In this document: in pieces, positions 17,925 to 26,424 of the stretch
How positions within the stretch are numbered: position 1 is the stretch's first letter
Layout: every line of letters starts with the position of its first letter
NCBI GenBank assembly: GCA_016717115.1
Contig: JADKGE010000001.1
Span: 496,001 to 560,000 of the forward strand
Length of the DNA stretch: 64,000 nt
Origin: Actinomycetota bacterium
GTDB lineage: Bacteria; Actinomycetota; Actinomycetes; S36-B12
Reading direction: 5' to 3'
The notes under the pieces: generated by a model
The model's database searches: none
Told to the model about the DNA's origin: nothing
The model's input: only the letters and a program-made list of their open reading frames with translations
Translations under genes and position numbers: made by a program

Positions 17925-19271
17925 CTAGATGACCGCCCGGTAGCGACGCAGCTCCCACTCGCTGACGTCGTCACCCTGCTCGGCGTTGTCTGCGAACTCC
18001 TGCGCCTCGCGGCGCTGCATCACGACGAAGTTGTCGACGAAGACGTCGCCGTAGACGCTGCGCGTGAACGGGCTGTCGAAGTTGTCGATGGCCCCGCTGA
18101 TGTCCACGGGCAACCGGTCCCATCGATCGTCGGCGTGCGGGTCACCGACCACCTGCGGCATGAGCTCGTAGTCGTTCTCGAGGCCGTCGAGTCCCGCCGC
18201 GAGCACGCCGGCGAACGCCAGGTACGGGTTGCAGTCGGCGGCCGCCCATCGGGCCTCCAGCCTGTTGCCTTTGCCGGCGCCGACGATCGAGCGGACGCCG
18301 ACCAGCCGGTGATCAAGGCCCCACGTCACCTGGGTCGGCGAGAAGGAGTAGTCCTGCAATCGCTTGTAGCCGCTCACGGTCGGTGTCATCACCAGTTGGA
18401 GCTCCTTGTGGTGCGCCAGCAGCCCCGTCAGGTACCTGCGCATGAGGCTGTTGCCGAGGATCGAGTCCTCGTCCTTCGTGGCGAAGGCATTCTCACCGTC
18501 GCGCGTCAGCGACTGGTGGATGTGCATGCCGTTGCCCGCCTCGAGGAGGAACGGCTTCGCCATGAACGTGACATTCAGGCCATGTCGCTTCGCGCAGAGC
18601 CGGACGATGTACTTGAAGAACACGGTGTCGTCGGCCATCTTCATCATCGGTCCGTACCGCACGTTGATCTCAGTCTGGCCGGGGCCGTACTCGACATTGC
18701 ACGCCTCGACCTCGATGCCGGTCTTCCGCAACGACTCGCGGATGTCGAGCATGAAGGGCTCCATCTCCCATCCGCGGAAGATCGAGTAGCAGTTGATGTC
18801 GTCGTAGATCGGCTTCCACTCGGGAGTGAAGAAGTGGCACTCCAGCTCGGAGGCCGCGTCGACCCCGAGCCCGAGGGCCTCCGCACGGGCGATCTGGCGC
18901 TTGAGCATCTGCCGCGAGTCCATCTCGATCGGCTGGCCGGACTCGGCGTTGATGGTGTCGCACATGACGATGGCGACGCCGTCGGTCCAGCCGGCGACCC
19001 GGAAGCTCGCGAGGTCGGGGATCGCGTGCATGTCGGGGAAGCCGTCGGACTCGTCCACCCAGGGCGTGGCGAAGATGAAGCAGGTGGGATCCCACGTGTA
19101 CACGACGTTGGCGATCGCGAACCCGGAGCCACGGAGGAACTGACGCACGGGCAGGCGCTTGCCGCGCGGCATGCCCCAGGTGTCCACGAAGACGCACTCG
19201 ACCGTGTGGATGTCGTGCTCCTCGCACAGGGCGGCCACCCGGGCACGCTCGGCCGGATCCCAGGACGACAT
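17925..19271 (-). CDS. Glutamine synthetase-like gamma-glutamyl-amine ligase
   Basis: The 448-residue protein has the glutamine synthetase fold: an N-terminal beta-grasp with VFVDTWGMPRGKRLPV, then ELECHFFTPE, EYGPGQTEINVRYGPM, NGMHIHQSL (substrate loop) and GAGKGNRLEARWAAADCNPY. It belongs with PuuA-like enzymes that join glutamate to an amine using ATP, not with ammonia-assimilating GlnA. It heads an operon with an amidotransferase-like hydrolase and a CoA-transferase, and is divergent from an alcohol dehydrogenase-P450 pair. A second paralogue lies at 26425-27777. The amine substrate is not known. Confidence 0.85.
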   Translation of the reverse strand: MSSWDPAERARVAALCEEHDIHTVECVFVDTWGMPRGKRLPVRQFLRGSGFAIANVVYTWDPTCFIFATPWVDESDGFPDMHAIPDLASFRVAGWTDGVAIVMCDTINAESGQPIEMDSRQMLKRQIARAEALGLGVDAASELECHFFTPEWKPIYDDINCYSIFRGWEMEPFMLDIRESLRKTGIEVEACNVEYGPGQTEINVRYGPMMKMADDTVFFKYIVRLCAKRHGLNVTFMAKPFLLEAGNGMHIHQSLTRDGENAFATKDEDSILGNSLMRRYLTGLLAHHKELQLVMTPTVSGYKRLQDYSFSPTQVTWGLDHRLVGVRSIVGAGKGNRLEARWAAADCNPYLAFAGVLAAGLDGLENDYELMPQVVGDPHADDRWDRLPVDISGAIDNFDSPFTRSVYGDVFVDNFVVMQRREAQEFADNAEQGDDVSEWELRRYRAVI

Positions 19272-19302
19272 CGAACCTCCCGAATACGTGGATTTCAGAT
19301 AC

Positions 19303-19312
19303 TTGATAAATG
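19303..19312. promoter_or_regulatory. Second copy of the TTGATAAATG motif
   Basis: The ten bases TTGATAAATG lie in the gap between the divergent ligase (19271) and alcohol dehydrogenase (19382) and match exactly the motif at 14907-14916. A GATAC lies just before it here and just after it in the first copy. In this high-GC context an exact AT-rich match in two divergent promoters suggests a shared operator, probably for the GntR-family protein. It may partly be a -10 element. Confidence 0.4.
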
Positions 19313-19381
19313 TAGTGTTCGAGGCGTCGGCCGTCCGGTCTTTCCCGCATGTCGACCGCCACCCGAACGAGAGGCTCCCCC

Positions 19382-20355
19382 ATGCGTGCCGTCGTCCTCA
19401 CCGCCCCCGGGGCGCCCCTCCTCGTTCACGAGGTGCCTGAACCAGTGGCGCCGACCGGCGGTGCCGTCGTCGACGTACTGGCCTGCGGCATCTGCCACTC
19501 AGACCTGCATGCCGCGGCCGGCGACTACCCCACCGCGCTGCCCGTCATCCTCGGCCACGAGGTCGCGGCTGCGCATCCGCGCCTGGGCCCGGTGCTGGTC
19601 TACGCCTGCTGGGGCTGTCGTCAGCCCGACTGCTGGGCGTGCTCGTCGGGGCAGGAGATGATCTGCCCGAACGCCACCGAGGCGGGGCTCTTTCGCGACG
19701 GCGGCTACGCCGACCGGATGGCGGTGCCGGACGAGGGCTACCTCGTCCCCCTCGGCGACCTCGACCCGGCCCATGCCGCTCCCCTTGCCTGCGGCGGACT
19801 GACGGCCTACCGGGCCGTCGACCACGCCCTTCCCGTCCTCGCCGCGGCCACGCGGCCGCGCGCGCTCGTCATCGGAGCCGGGGGGCTCGGGCAGTTCGGC
19901 CTCCAGTGGCTGAAGATGCGCTCGGACGCCGAGGTCACCGTCCTGGACGCGTCGCCCGAGAAGCGCGCACTCGCGCTCGACCTCGGGGCCGACGCGGTGG
20001 CCTCCCTGGTGACGTGGAGGGGACCTTCACCGCCGTCGTCGACTTCGTCGGCGCAGAGCCGACCCTGGTCGCCGCCCGGGATCACGTCGCCCGGCAGGGC
20101 CTGGTGGTCGTCGTCGGCCTCTACGGCGGCACCATCCCGTTCGGCTTCGGCGCCGTCCCGCACGAGGCCCGGTTCATGACGTCCATCTGGGGCTCGCTCG
20201 CACAGATGCACGACATGGTCGCGCTCGCCCAGCAGCACCCCTTGCACTCCCCCATCGAGGTCATCGGTCTCGACGACGTCGCCGCAGCCCATGAACGTCT
20301 GCACGTGGGCGACGTGTCCGGTCGGTTCGTCATCACCCCAGGAGGTCCCGCATGA
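19382..20355 (+). pseudogene. Zinc-dependent alcohol dehydrogenase, one apparent frameshift
   Basis: This medium-chain NAD-dependent alcohol dehydrogenase opens MRAVVLTAPGAPLLVHEVPE, with the catalytic zinc site in CGICHSD and GHEVA and structural-zinc cysteines around CWGCRQPDCWACSSGQEMIC. The Rossmann region is ALVIGAGGLGQFGLQWLK. After GADAVAS the frame breaks; adding one base near 20005-20008 continues as GDVEGTFTAVVDFVGAEPTL to the natural end. Both parts are conserved, so a sequence error is likely. The stop overlaps the P450 start (ATGA). It may oxidise the alcohol product of that P450. Confidence 0.8.
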
Positions 20356-21590
20356 GCACCACCACCAACGCCGGCGTAGACATCACCGACCCGGCCACCT
20401 ACGCGAACGGGATCCCCCACTCGGTCTTCGCCGAGATGCGGCGCACCGAGCCGATCGCCCGGCGGATGTATGCGGAGCGGCCGTTCTGGGCCGTCACCCG
20501 GTATCGAGATCTCGTCACGGTGACGCGCGACCCTCGTACGTACTCCAATGCCCGTGGCATGACGAACCTCCCGGACCTCACCGAAGAGCAGATGAACGCC
20601 CGGCGCTCGATCATCGACACCGATGCACCGGACCACGTGCGCCTGCGCAAGCTCGGCATACCGGCGTTCACCAGCCACAAGGTGAAGTCCTACGAGGACG
20701 TCACCCGTGACATCGCGACCCAGCTCCTCAGGGACGCGGCCGAGCAGGGATCGGTCGATGTCGTCCAGAGCATCAGTGCTCCGCTGCCGATCAGGGTGAT
20801 CATCAACATCCTTGGAGTGCCCGAGGCGGATGCGGCCATGCTCGTGCAGTGGTCGGACGAGCTCATCGACTCCACGGGTGTTCCCGCGGACGCCTATGGC
20901 AACACGACTCCGCTGGAGCTCCTGCCGTTCAGCGCGCCCGCCTCGCATGCGCTCTTCGAGTACGGGCGGAAGATGCGGGAGGAGCGCACCAGAAACCCCA
21001 AGGACGACCTCACCACGGCCCTCGTCGATGCCCGATACGAGGGCGAGGCGCTGTCGGACTACGACTTCAAGAACATGTTCCACGTGCTGGTGTTCGCCGG
21101 CAACGAGACGACGCGCACAGCGATCAGCAACGGCATCCAGGCCTTCGTCGAGAATCCCGACCAGCTCGACCTCCTGTACGCCCGGCCGGAGCTCGTCGAG
21201 AATGCCGTCGAGGAGATCATCCGCTGGGCCACTCCGGTACTGCATATGCGCCGAACGGCGACCCAGGACACCGAGCTCGCGGGCGTGCCCATCAAGGAGG
21301 ACGACAAGGTCGTCATCTTCTACGCATCGGCCAATTTCGACGACGAGGAGTTCACCGACCCGTTGCGCTTCGACATCACCCGACCGGTGAAGCCGCCGCA
21401 GGTCTCGTTCGGGGCGAAGGGCCCCCACCACTGCCTGGGTGCCCCGCTCGCGCGCATGGAGATCCGCGTCCTGCTCGAGGAGATGATCAAGCAGGGCACA
21501 CGGTTCGAGCAGGCCGGGTCGATCGTCCGCACGAACTCCAGCTTCGTGAACGGCATCGCGGCATTTCCTGCAATCGTCACCTCGCGCTGA
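20352..21590 (+). CDS. Cytochrome P450 (CYP124/125-like)
   Basis: The 412-residue P450 has the I-helix FAGNETTRTAIS, the K-helix EEIIRW and the haem loop FGAKGPHHCLGAPLAR. The Phe lies eight residues before the Cys, as in the CYP124/125 group with FGGGGPHFC-type loops, rather than seven. Members of that group hydroxylate terminal methyl groups of branched or sterol-like substrates. It overlaps the alcohol dehydrogenase by 4 bases, and a strong hairpin follows. Electron partners are probably the ferredoxin at 37444 and a reductase in this island. Confidence 0.87.
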   Translation: MSTTTNAGVDITDPATYANGIPHSVFAEMRRTEPIARRMYAERPFWAVTRYRDLVTVTRDPRTYSNARGMTNLPDLTEEQMNARRSIIDTDAPDHVRLRKLGIPAFTSHKVKSYEDVTRDIATQLLRDAAEQGSVDVVQSISAPLPIRVIINILGVPEADAAMLVQWSDELIDSTGVPADAYGNTTPLELLPFSAPASHALFEYGRKMREERTRNPKDDLTTALVDARYEGEALSDYDFKNMFHVLVFAGNETTRTAISNGIQAFVENPDQLDLLYARPELVENAVEEIIRWATPVLHMRRTATQDTELAGVPIKEDDKVVIFYASANFDDEEFTDPLRFDITRPVKPPQVSFGAKGPHHCLGAPLARMEIRVLLEEMIKQGTRFEQAGSIVRTNSSFVNGIAAFPAIVTSR

Positions 21591-21640
21591 TCACCGACGG
21601 GTGGCCCAAGTCGACCGCCCCCGATCGAGATGGGGACATG

Positions 21641-21677
21641 CGACGGCCCGCCCCCTGATCGCGGAGGCGGGCCGTCG
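21641..21677. terminator. Bidirectional hairpin terminator
   Basis: A 12-bp perfect stem (CGACGGCCCGCC / GGCGGGCCGTCG) with a 13-base loop sits in the short gap between the convergent P450 and permease genes. There is no long T tract, but position and strength suggest it ends both transcripts. Confidence 0.7.
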
Positions 21678-21683
21678 AACGGA

Positions 21684-23255
21684 TTACGAGACGAAGTTGT
21701 GCACAGCGTCGTAGTTCTCCTTGTCGCGACGCACCGCACCGAGGACCAGTCCCACCACGAAGATGATGAACGGCAGGAGCACGAGGAACCACCCGAGCGA
21801 GGTCATCTCGAACGGCCCGCAGCCCGAGCCTGCCTCACCCGGGCACATCGCCGGGTCCTGGGCCACACCCGCGAGCAGGTTGAACCGGCTCATCAGCATG
21901 AACTCGCCGAGGGCCAGTCCGATGATCGCCAACACGGGTGCGATCAGCGTGTTCCAGACCCGGGAATCCTCCTTGGTGCGGCGGAAGTACACGATGACCG
22001 AAATGCTCACCAGGATCTCGGTGAGCACGATCGCGATGACCGAGACAGACGAGAACCAGTAGAAGACGTTCAGGATCGGGTCCCACTTGAAGATGATCGC
22101 AACGATCACCATGAGCACGGCGGCAACGCTCACGACGGTGGTCGCGGTGAACGGCGCCTGCTGCTTGTTGGTGTGGTCGAGCCGCTTCGGCAGCACGCCC
22201 GCGCGTCCCATCGAGAACAGGTAGCGCGCCGCGCTGTTCTGGAACGCCAGAGTCGCCGCGAACAGCGACGTCAGGACGATCCAGCCGAACAGCTCAGTCA
22301 GCCACGAGCCCACGAAGTCCGTCGTCAGCCCGAAGAGCATGGCCGAGGGATCAGCCAGAGGGACTCCTTCGATGGCCGTGACCTCGAAGACCTTGTTCTG
22401 GATGTCAGTGGCGCCGAGGCCCGTGACCATGCCGAAGCCGACGAAGGCGAAGATCACGGTGATGAGGACGACCGAGATGTAGGTGGCGCGCGGGACCGTC
22501 TTCTTCGGGTCCCTCGACTCCTCGCCGTAGATCGCCGTGGCCTCGAACCCGATGAAGGACGCCAGCGCGAAGGCGAAGGCGACGCCTGCACCCCCGGTCA
22601 GTCCACCGGCCAGGACGGCGCTCGGGCTGAAGGACGCAGCGAAGTCCGGACCCTCCGGGCCTCCGTCGACGATCGCCGCGAAGCCGACCACGACCAGGGA
22701 GATGAGCTCGATCGTGAGGAGGACACCGAGGAACTTCGCCCCGATATCGACGGAGAGCGCCGACAGGACGAACACGATGATGATGATGACGATGGCGTAG
22801 ATCCACCACTCGAGGACGATGCCGAACTTGGCGTCGAACTGGAGCTTCATCTGGAAGGCGATGAACCCGATGACGGCCCACTGGACCGCCAGGTAGGCGA
22901 GCACCGACACCGCGGCCGAGCCGACGCCGGGAACGATGCCGAGCCCGCGACCGACGTAGGCGAAGAAGGCGCCCGTGTTCGTGACGTAGTGGCTCATCGT
23001 CGCGTAGCCGACGCTGAAAAGCAGCAGGACGATGCCGACGGCGACGTACATCCCTGCCGCACCCGCGCCGTTGCCGATGCCGACGGCGACTGGGAAGGCT
23101 CCCGTCATACCCGCCAAGGGCGCCGACGCAGCGACGACGAAGAAGATGATGCCGAGAAGGCCGAGCGTGCCCCGCCTCAGCGTTGTGTCGGGGGTCTCCG
23201 GATCAGGAGCACCGAGGTGCTGATCGGATTCGGGAAGGTTCTCCCTCTGGGACAT
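21684..23255 (-). CDS. APC-family amino acid/amine permease
   Basis: The 523-residue protein has about 12-13 membrane helices and the APC signature early on (GIIFFVVAASAPLAGMTGAF), followed by FIGFEATAIYGEESRDPKKT in the middle, which is typical of cationic or neutral amino-acid and amine permeases. ATG 23255 has GGAGG upstream; the longer frame runs through the intergenic operator and is rejected. The operator at 23285-23302 lies 30 bases upstream, tying uptake to the regulon. It probably imports the amine or amino acid degraded by the island (inference). Confidence 0.87.
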   Translation of the reverse strand: MSQRENLPESDQHLGAPDPETPDTTLRRGTLGLLGIIFFVVAASAPLAGMTGAFPVAVGIGNGAGAAGMYVAVGIVLLLFSVGYATMSHYVTNTGAFFAYVGRGLGIVPGVGSAAVSVLAYLAVQWAVIGFIAFQMKLQFDAKFGIVLEWWIYAIVIIIIVFVLSALSVDIGAKFLGVLLTIELISLVVVGFAAIVDGGPEGPDFAASFSPSAVLAGGLTGGAGVAFAFALASFIGFEATAIYGEESRDPKKTVPRATYISVVLITVIFAFVGFGMVTGLGATDIQNKVFEVTAIEGVPLADPSAMLFGLTTDFVGSWLTELFGWIVLTSLFAATLAFQNSAARYLFSMGRAGVLPKRLDHTNKQQAPFTATTVVSVAAVLMVIVAIIFKWDPILNVFYWFSSVSVIAIVLTEILVSISVIVYFRRTKEDSRVWNTLIAPVLAIIGLALGEFMLMSRFNLLAGVAQDPAMCPGEAGSGCGPFEMTSLGWFLVLLPFIIFVVGLVLGAVRRDKENYDAVHNFVS

Positions 23256-23284
23256 GCTGCCTCCACGGGCGTGCGAACAGGAAT

Positions 23285-23302
23285 CGTGCGGTACCGAACG
23301 AT
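23285..23302. promoter_or_regulatory. Island operator, copy 1
   Basis: CGTGCGGTACCGAACGAT lies between the divergent permease and luciferase-type monooxygenase. It matches the best copy (28671-28688) at 15 of 18 positions and keeps the right half CCGAACGAT intact. Confidence 0.6.
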
Positions 23303-23405
23303 GGCAAACCATGACGTATGACACCCCTCCGGTCAAGCGCTTTCGAGAAGTGTCCGCAAACTGATGGCAAGGTGTGACCAGCCAGCGACTCGACGAGGAG
23401 GGACA

Positions 23406-24356
23406 ATGACTCGACCCCGATCCGGCGCGCCGCGCATGGTGAGCGTGCTGACGGAGAACTGGACGATGACCGACCCCCGCGACATCCGCGGCATCGTCCG
23501 CATGGCGCAGGAGGCCGAGGATGCCGGCTTCGACATGGTCATGGTGAGCGACCATGTTCTCCTGGGTCCCTCCGCCGGCAGCCAGGGTCGGATGGACAAC
23601 CCTCGCGACTACGCGATGCCGGGCAACCAGGACCCCTTCACCGCGTGGCCGTCGAACATCGTCCTTCTCAGCGCCGTCGCCGCGGCCACCACGCGCGTCC
23701 GGATCGGGGCGATCGCCCTCATCGCCCCCCTGCGGCACCCGCTCGTGCTGGCGCACGATCTGGCCACCCTCGACCTGTTGAGCGAGGGACGACTCGTCAT
23801 CCAGCCGACCGTCAGCTGGCACAAGGACGAGTACGACGCCATCGGCGTGCCGTGGGGCCGCCGGGGCCGCATCCTCGACGAGCAGCTGCGCATCTGGGAG
23901 CAGGTGTGGGCGCGCTCACCGGTGAGTTTCGAGGGAGAGTTCTTCTCCTTCGACGACGTCTACCTCGAGCCAAAGCCGACGCGCCCCGAAGGCCCCGCCA
24001 TGTGGTTCGGCGGTGATCGGGTCCACGGGGCCATCGTCGACAGGTTGGTCCGCTACGGCAGCGGCTACCACCCCCTGGGGAAGGTCACCGACGAGGATGT
24101 CGCCACCCTGAGGATCGCCCTCGCCGAAGCAGGTCGGTCGATGGCGGATCTCGAGCTCGTTGGCGGCACCCGGGTGGACTTCCCGGGCAGTGACGTCGTG
24201 GCCCCCTTGCCGGAGGCGCTCGAGGAGATCCCCCGGCAGCAGGCGCTCGGCTTCACGACTTTCGTCGTCAAGCCATCGATCTTCATCGACCATCGGGAGG
24301 ACCATCCAGCGTTCTGCCGCGAGGTCATCGATCGGGTGGCAGCCTTGACGTCGTGA
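23406..24356 (+). CDS. Luciferase-like (LLM class) flavin-dependent oxidoreductase
   Basis: The 316-residue protein has the bacterial luciferase-like TIM barrel: EDAGFDMVMVSDHVLLGPSA, then TTRVRIGAIALIAPLRHPLV, LATLDLLSEGRLVIQPTVSW and GPAMWFGGD. Members use FMNH2 or F420; the cofactor is not decided here, though F420 is common in actinomycetes. ATG 23406 is preceded by GAGGAGGGA. It overlaps the following P450 (GTGA), so both are probably in one transcript controlled by the operator at 23285. It may oxidise the same substrate or recycle a product. Confidence 0.85.
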   Translation: MTRPRSGAPRMVSVLTENWTMTDPRDIRGIVRMAQEAEDAGFDMVMVSDHVLLGPSAGSQGRMDNPRDYAMPGNQDPFTAWPSNIVLLSAVAAATTRVRIGAIALIAPLRHPLVLAHDLATLDLLSEGRLVIQPTVSWHKDEYDAIGVPWGRRGRILDEQLRIWEQVWARSPVSFEGEFFSFDDVYLEPKPTRPEGPAMWFGGDRVHGAIVDRLVRYGSGYHPLGKVTDEDVATLRIALAEAGRSMADLELVGGTRVDFPGSDVVAPLPEALEEIPRQQALGFTTFVVKPSIFIDHREDHPAFCREVIDRVAALTS

Positions 24357-25524
24357 GTGCCTACGCCGAGTCGATCACCGTCGAGGATCTCGAGGACGAC
24401 CCCTACCCGGTCTACGCCAGGCTGCGCGCCGAGGCGCCGGTCGCATGGGTGCCGGCCGTCGGCCTGTGGCTGGTCACGCGGGCCCCCGACGTCGAGTTCG
24501 TGACGACACACCCGAACTGTTCTCCGCTCACGTCGACAGCTCGCCGCTGGACCGATCCTTCGGCGGGCCGACGATCCTGACGGTCGACGGCGCGGTACAT
24601 CTCGACCTCCGGCGCAGCCTGGATGCGAAGTACAAGCCGCGGGTCGTCGCGTCGTACATCGACGACCTCGTCACTCCGATCGCCCAGGCCGCACTCGACG
24701 CCGTGCTCGCCCGATCCGACCGGCGGGCCGAGCTGATGTCGTGCTACTTCGAGCCCATCTCTGTGCTGAGCCTCGGCGCCGTGCTGGGCCTGGGCCACCT
24801 TTCGGCGGAGACGCTGCAGGACTGGTTCCACGGGCTCGCCATGGGGGCCATCAACTTCGAGAACGACCCGGCGAAGCAGCGGGTCAACGACGAGACGGCC
24901 GCGCGTATCGATGCCGAGCTCCGGCCGCTCATGGAGCACCTGCAGCGACAGCCCGACGGCTCAACCATCGCCTCGATGCTGACGGTCGAGCGAATGCGGA
25001 CCATCGAGGAGGTGCTCCCGTCGCTCAAACTGATCATCCTCGGCGGCATGCAGGAGCCCGGCCACGGCGCCGGATCCTGTCTCTACGGTCTCCTCTCGGA
25101 TCCCGACCAACTCGAGCTCGTCCGCGCCGAGCCCGAGAGGTGGGACGAAGCCGTGCATGAGGGGCTGCGCTGGGTTGCTCCCATCGGCACGCAGACCCGC
25201 CAGGCCCGCGAGGACGTCGCGATGGCGGGGACGGTCATACCGGCCGGCGCACCTGTGGGTGCCGTGGTCGCCAGCGCCTGCCGGGACGATTCGGAGTTCG
25301 ACGACCCGGATCGGTTCGACATCCGACGCGAACGGCGACCCAACGCGGCCTTTGGATTCGGCCCGCACTTCTGCGCCGGCCACGCCTTCGCCCGTGGCCA
25401 GGAGCGCATCGCACTGCGCACGCTCGTCGACGCCGTGCCCGACCTCGCTCTCGACACCCGCCATGAGGTTGCCTTCCGAGGCTGGGAGTTCCGCGCGCCG
25501 ACTGAGCTCAACGTCGCTTGGTGA
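24353..25524 (+). pseudogene. Cytochrome P450, one apparent frameshift
   Basis: A P450 of about 390 residues starts at GTG 24353 (overlapping the previous stop) with VEDLEDDPYPVYARLRAEAP. The frame breaks after FVTTHP; one extra C in the run at 24511-24513 restores ELFSAHVDSSPLDRSFGGPT and everything after. The K-helix EGLRW and haem loop FGFGPHFCAGHAFARGQ are normal. The I-helix reads GGMQEPGHG, with Pro where most P450s have the oxygen-activating Thr after the acid. Good conservation on both sides of the shift favours a sequence error. Confidence 0.8.
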
Positions 25525-25536
25525 AGCCGCATCCGC

Positions 25537-26382
25537 TCAGCCGAAGACGATGGTGCGCTTTCCGTCGAGCACGATCCGGTCCTCGGCGAACAGCCTGACC
25601 GCACGTGCCAGCACCAGGCGCTCAACGTCACGACCGATCTCAGCCAGGTCGTCGGGCGTCGCCGCGTGGTCAACGCGCTGCACGCCCTGCTCGATGATCG
25701 GCCCCTCGTCGAGGGCCGCGGTCACGAAGTGCGCCGTCGCACCGATGAGCTTGACGCCGCGGGCGTGGGCCTGGTGGTACGGCCGTGCCCCCTTGAACCC
25801 CGGCAGGAAGGAGTGATGGATGTTGATGATGCGTCCCGGCAACCGCGAGCAGATCTCGTCGGACAGCACCTGCATGTACCGGGCCAGGACGATGACATCG
25901 ATGGCGTGCTCCTCGACGAGCGCCAGCAGCTCGAGCTCCTGCGCGGACCTGGTCTCCGGCGTGACCGGCAGGACGACGAAGGGGATGCCGTGACGCTCCG
26001 CGACCCCTCGGCAGTCCTCGTGGTTCGACACCACCAGGGGGATCTCCACGGGAAGCTCCCCGTTGCCGTAGCGGTAGAGCAGGTCGACGAGGCAGTGGTC
26101 GTACTTCGAGACCATTACCAGCACCCGTCGACGCGACTGCTCGAGGCGCACGTCCACCGTCGGCACGAAGCGCGCGGTCCTCTCGGCGATCACCGTGCGC
26201 ACCGAGGCGGCGTCCTCGCCCGGCGCCTCGAAGCGGGTCCGCATGGCGAACAGGCCCGAGTCCTGATCCGTGAACTGCGCCTGCTCGAGCACGTTCGCCG
26301 ACACGTCGAGCAGCGCTCCCGCCACGGCGTGGATGATGCCGGGACGGTCCTGGCAGGTGAGCGTGAGGATGAAGTGGGGCAC
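25537..26382 (-). CDS. purU: Formyltetrahydrofolate deformylase
   Basis: The 281-residue protein has an N-terminal ACT domain (FILTLTCQDRPGIIHAVAGA) and a C-terminal formyltransferase-fold domain with NIHHSFLPGFKGARPYHQAH and IGATAHFVTAALDEGPIIEQ, the PurU catalytic region. It releases formate and tetrahydrofolate from 10-formyl-THF. It starts at GTG 26382, downstream of the second ligase and on the same strand. In catabolic islands PurU commonly balances one-carbon units from demethylation, so it hints that an O- or N-methyl group is removed here (inference). Confidence 0.92.
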   Translation of the reverse strand: MPHFILTLTCQDRPGIIHAVAGALLDVSANVLEQAQFTDQDSGLFAMRTRFEAPGEDAASVRTVIAERTARFVPTVDVRLEQSRRRVLVMVSKYDHCLVDLLYRYGNGELPVEIPLVVSNHEDCRGVAERHGIPFVVLPVTPETRSAQELELLALVEEHAIDVIVLARYMQVLSDEICSRLPGRIINIHHSFLPGFKGARPYHQAHARGVKLIGATAHFVTAALDEGPIIEQGVQRVDHAATPDDLAEIGRDVERLVLARAVRLFAEDRIVLDGKRTIVFG

Positions 26383-26424
26383 GCGCCTATCGTGGACTAG
26401 CGCTCGCGTGACTCGTCAGGCGGT

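Noticed and set aside
17925..19271. Housekeeping glutamine synthetase (glnA)
   Set aside because: The sequence is of the divergent PuuA-like type and it is operonic with a hydrolase and CoA-transferase.
17301..19661. Open frame of 786 codons on the plus strand
   Set aside because: It is antisense to the amidotransferase-like and ligase genes and has no motif.
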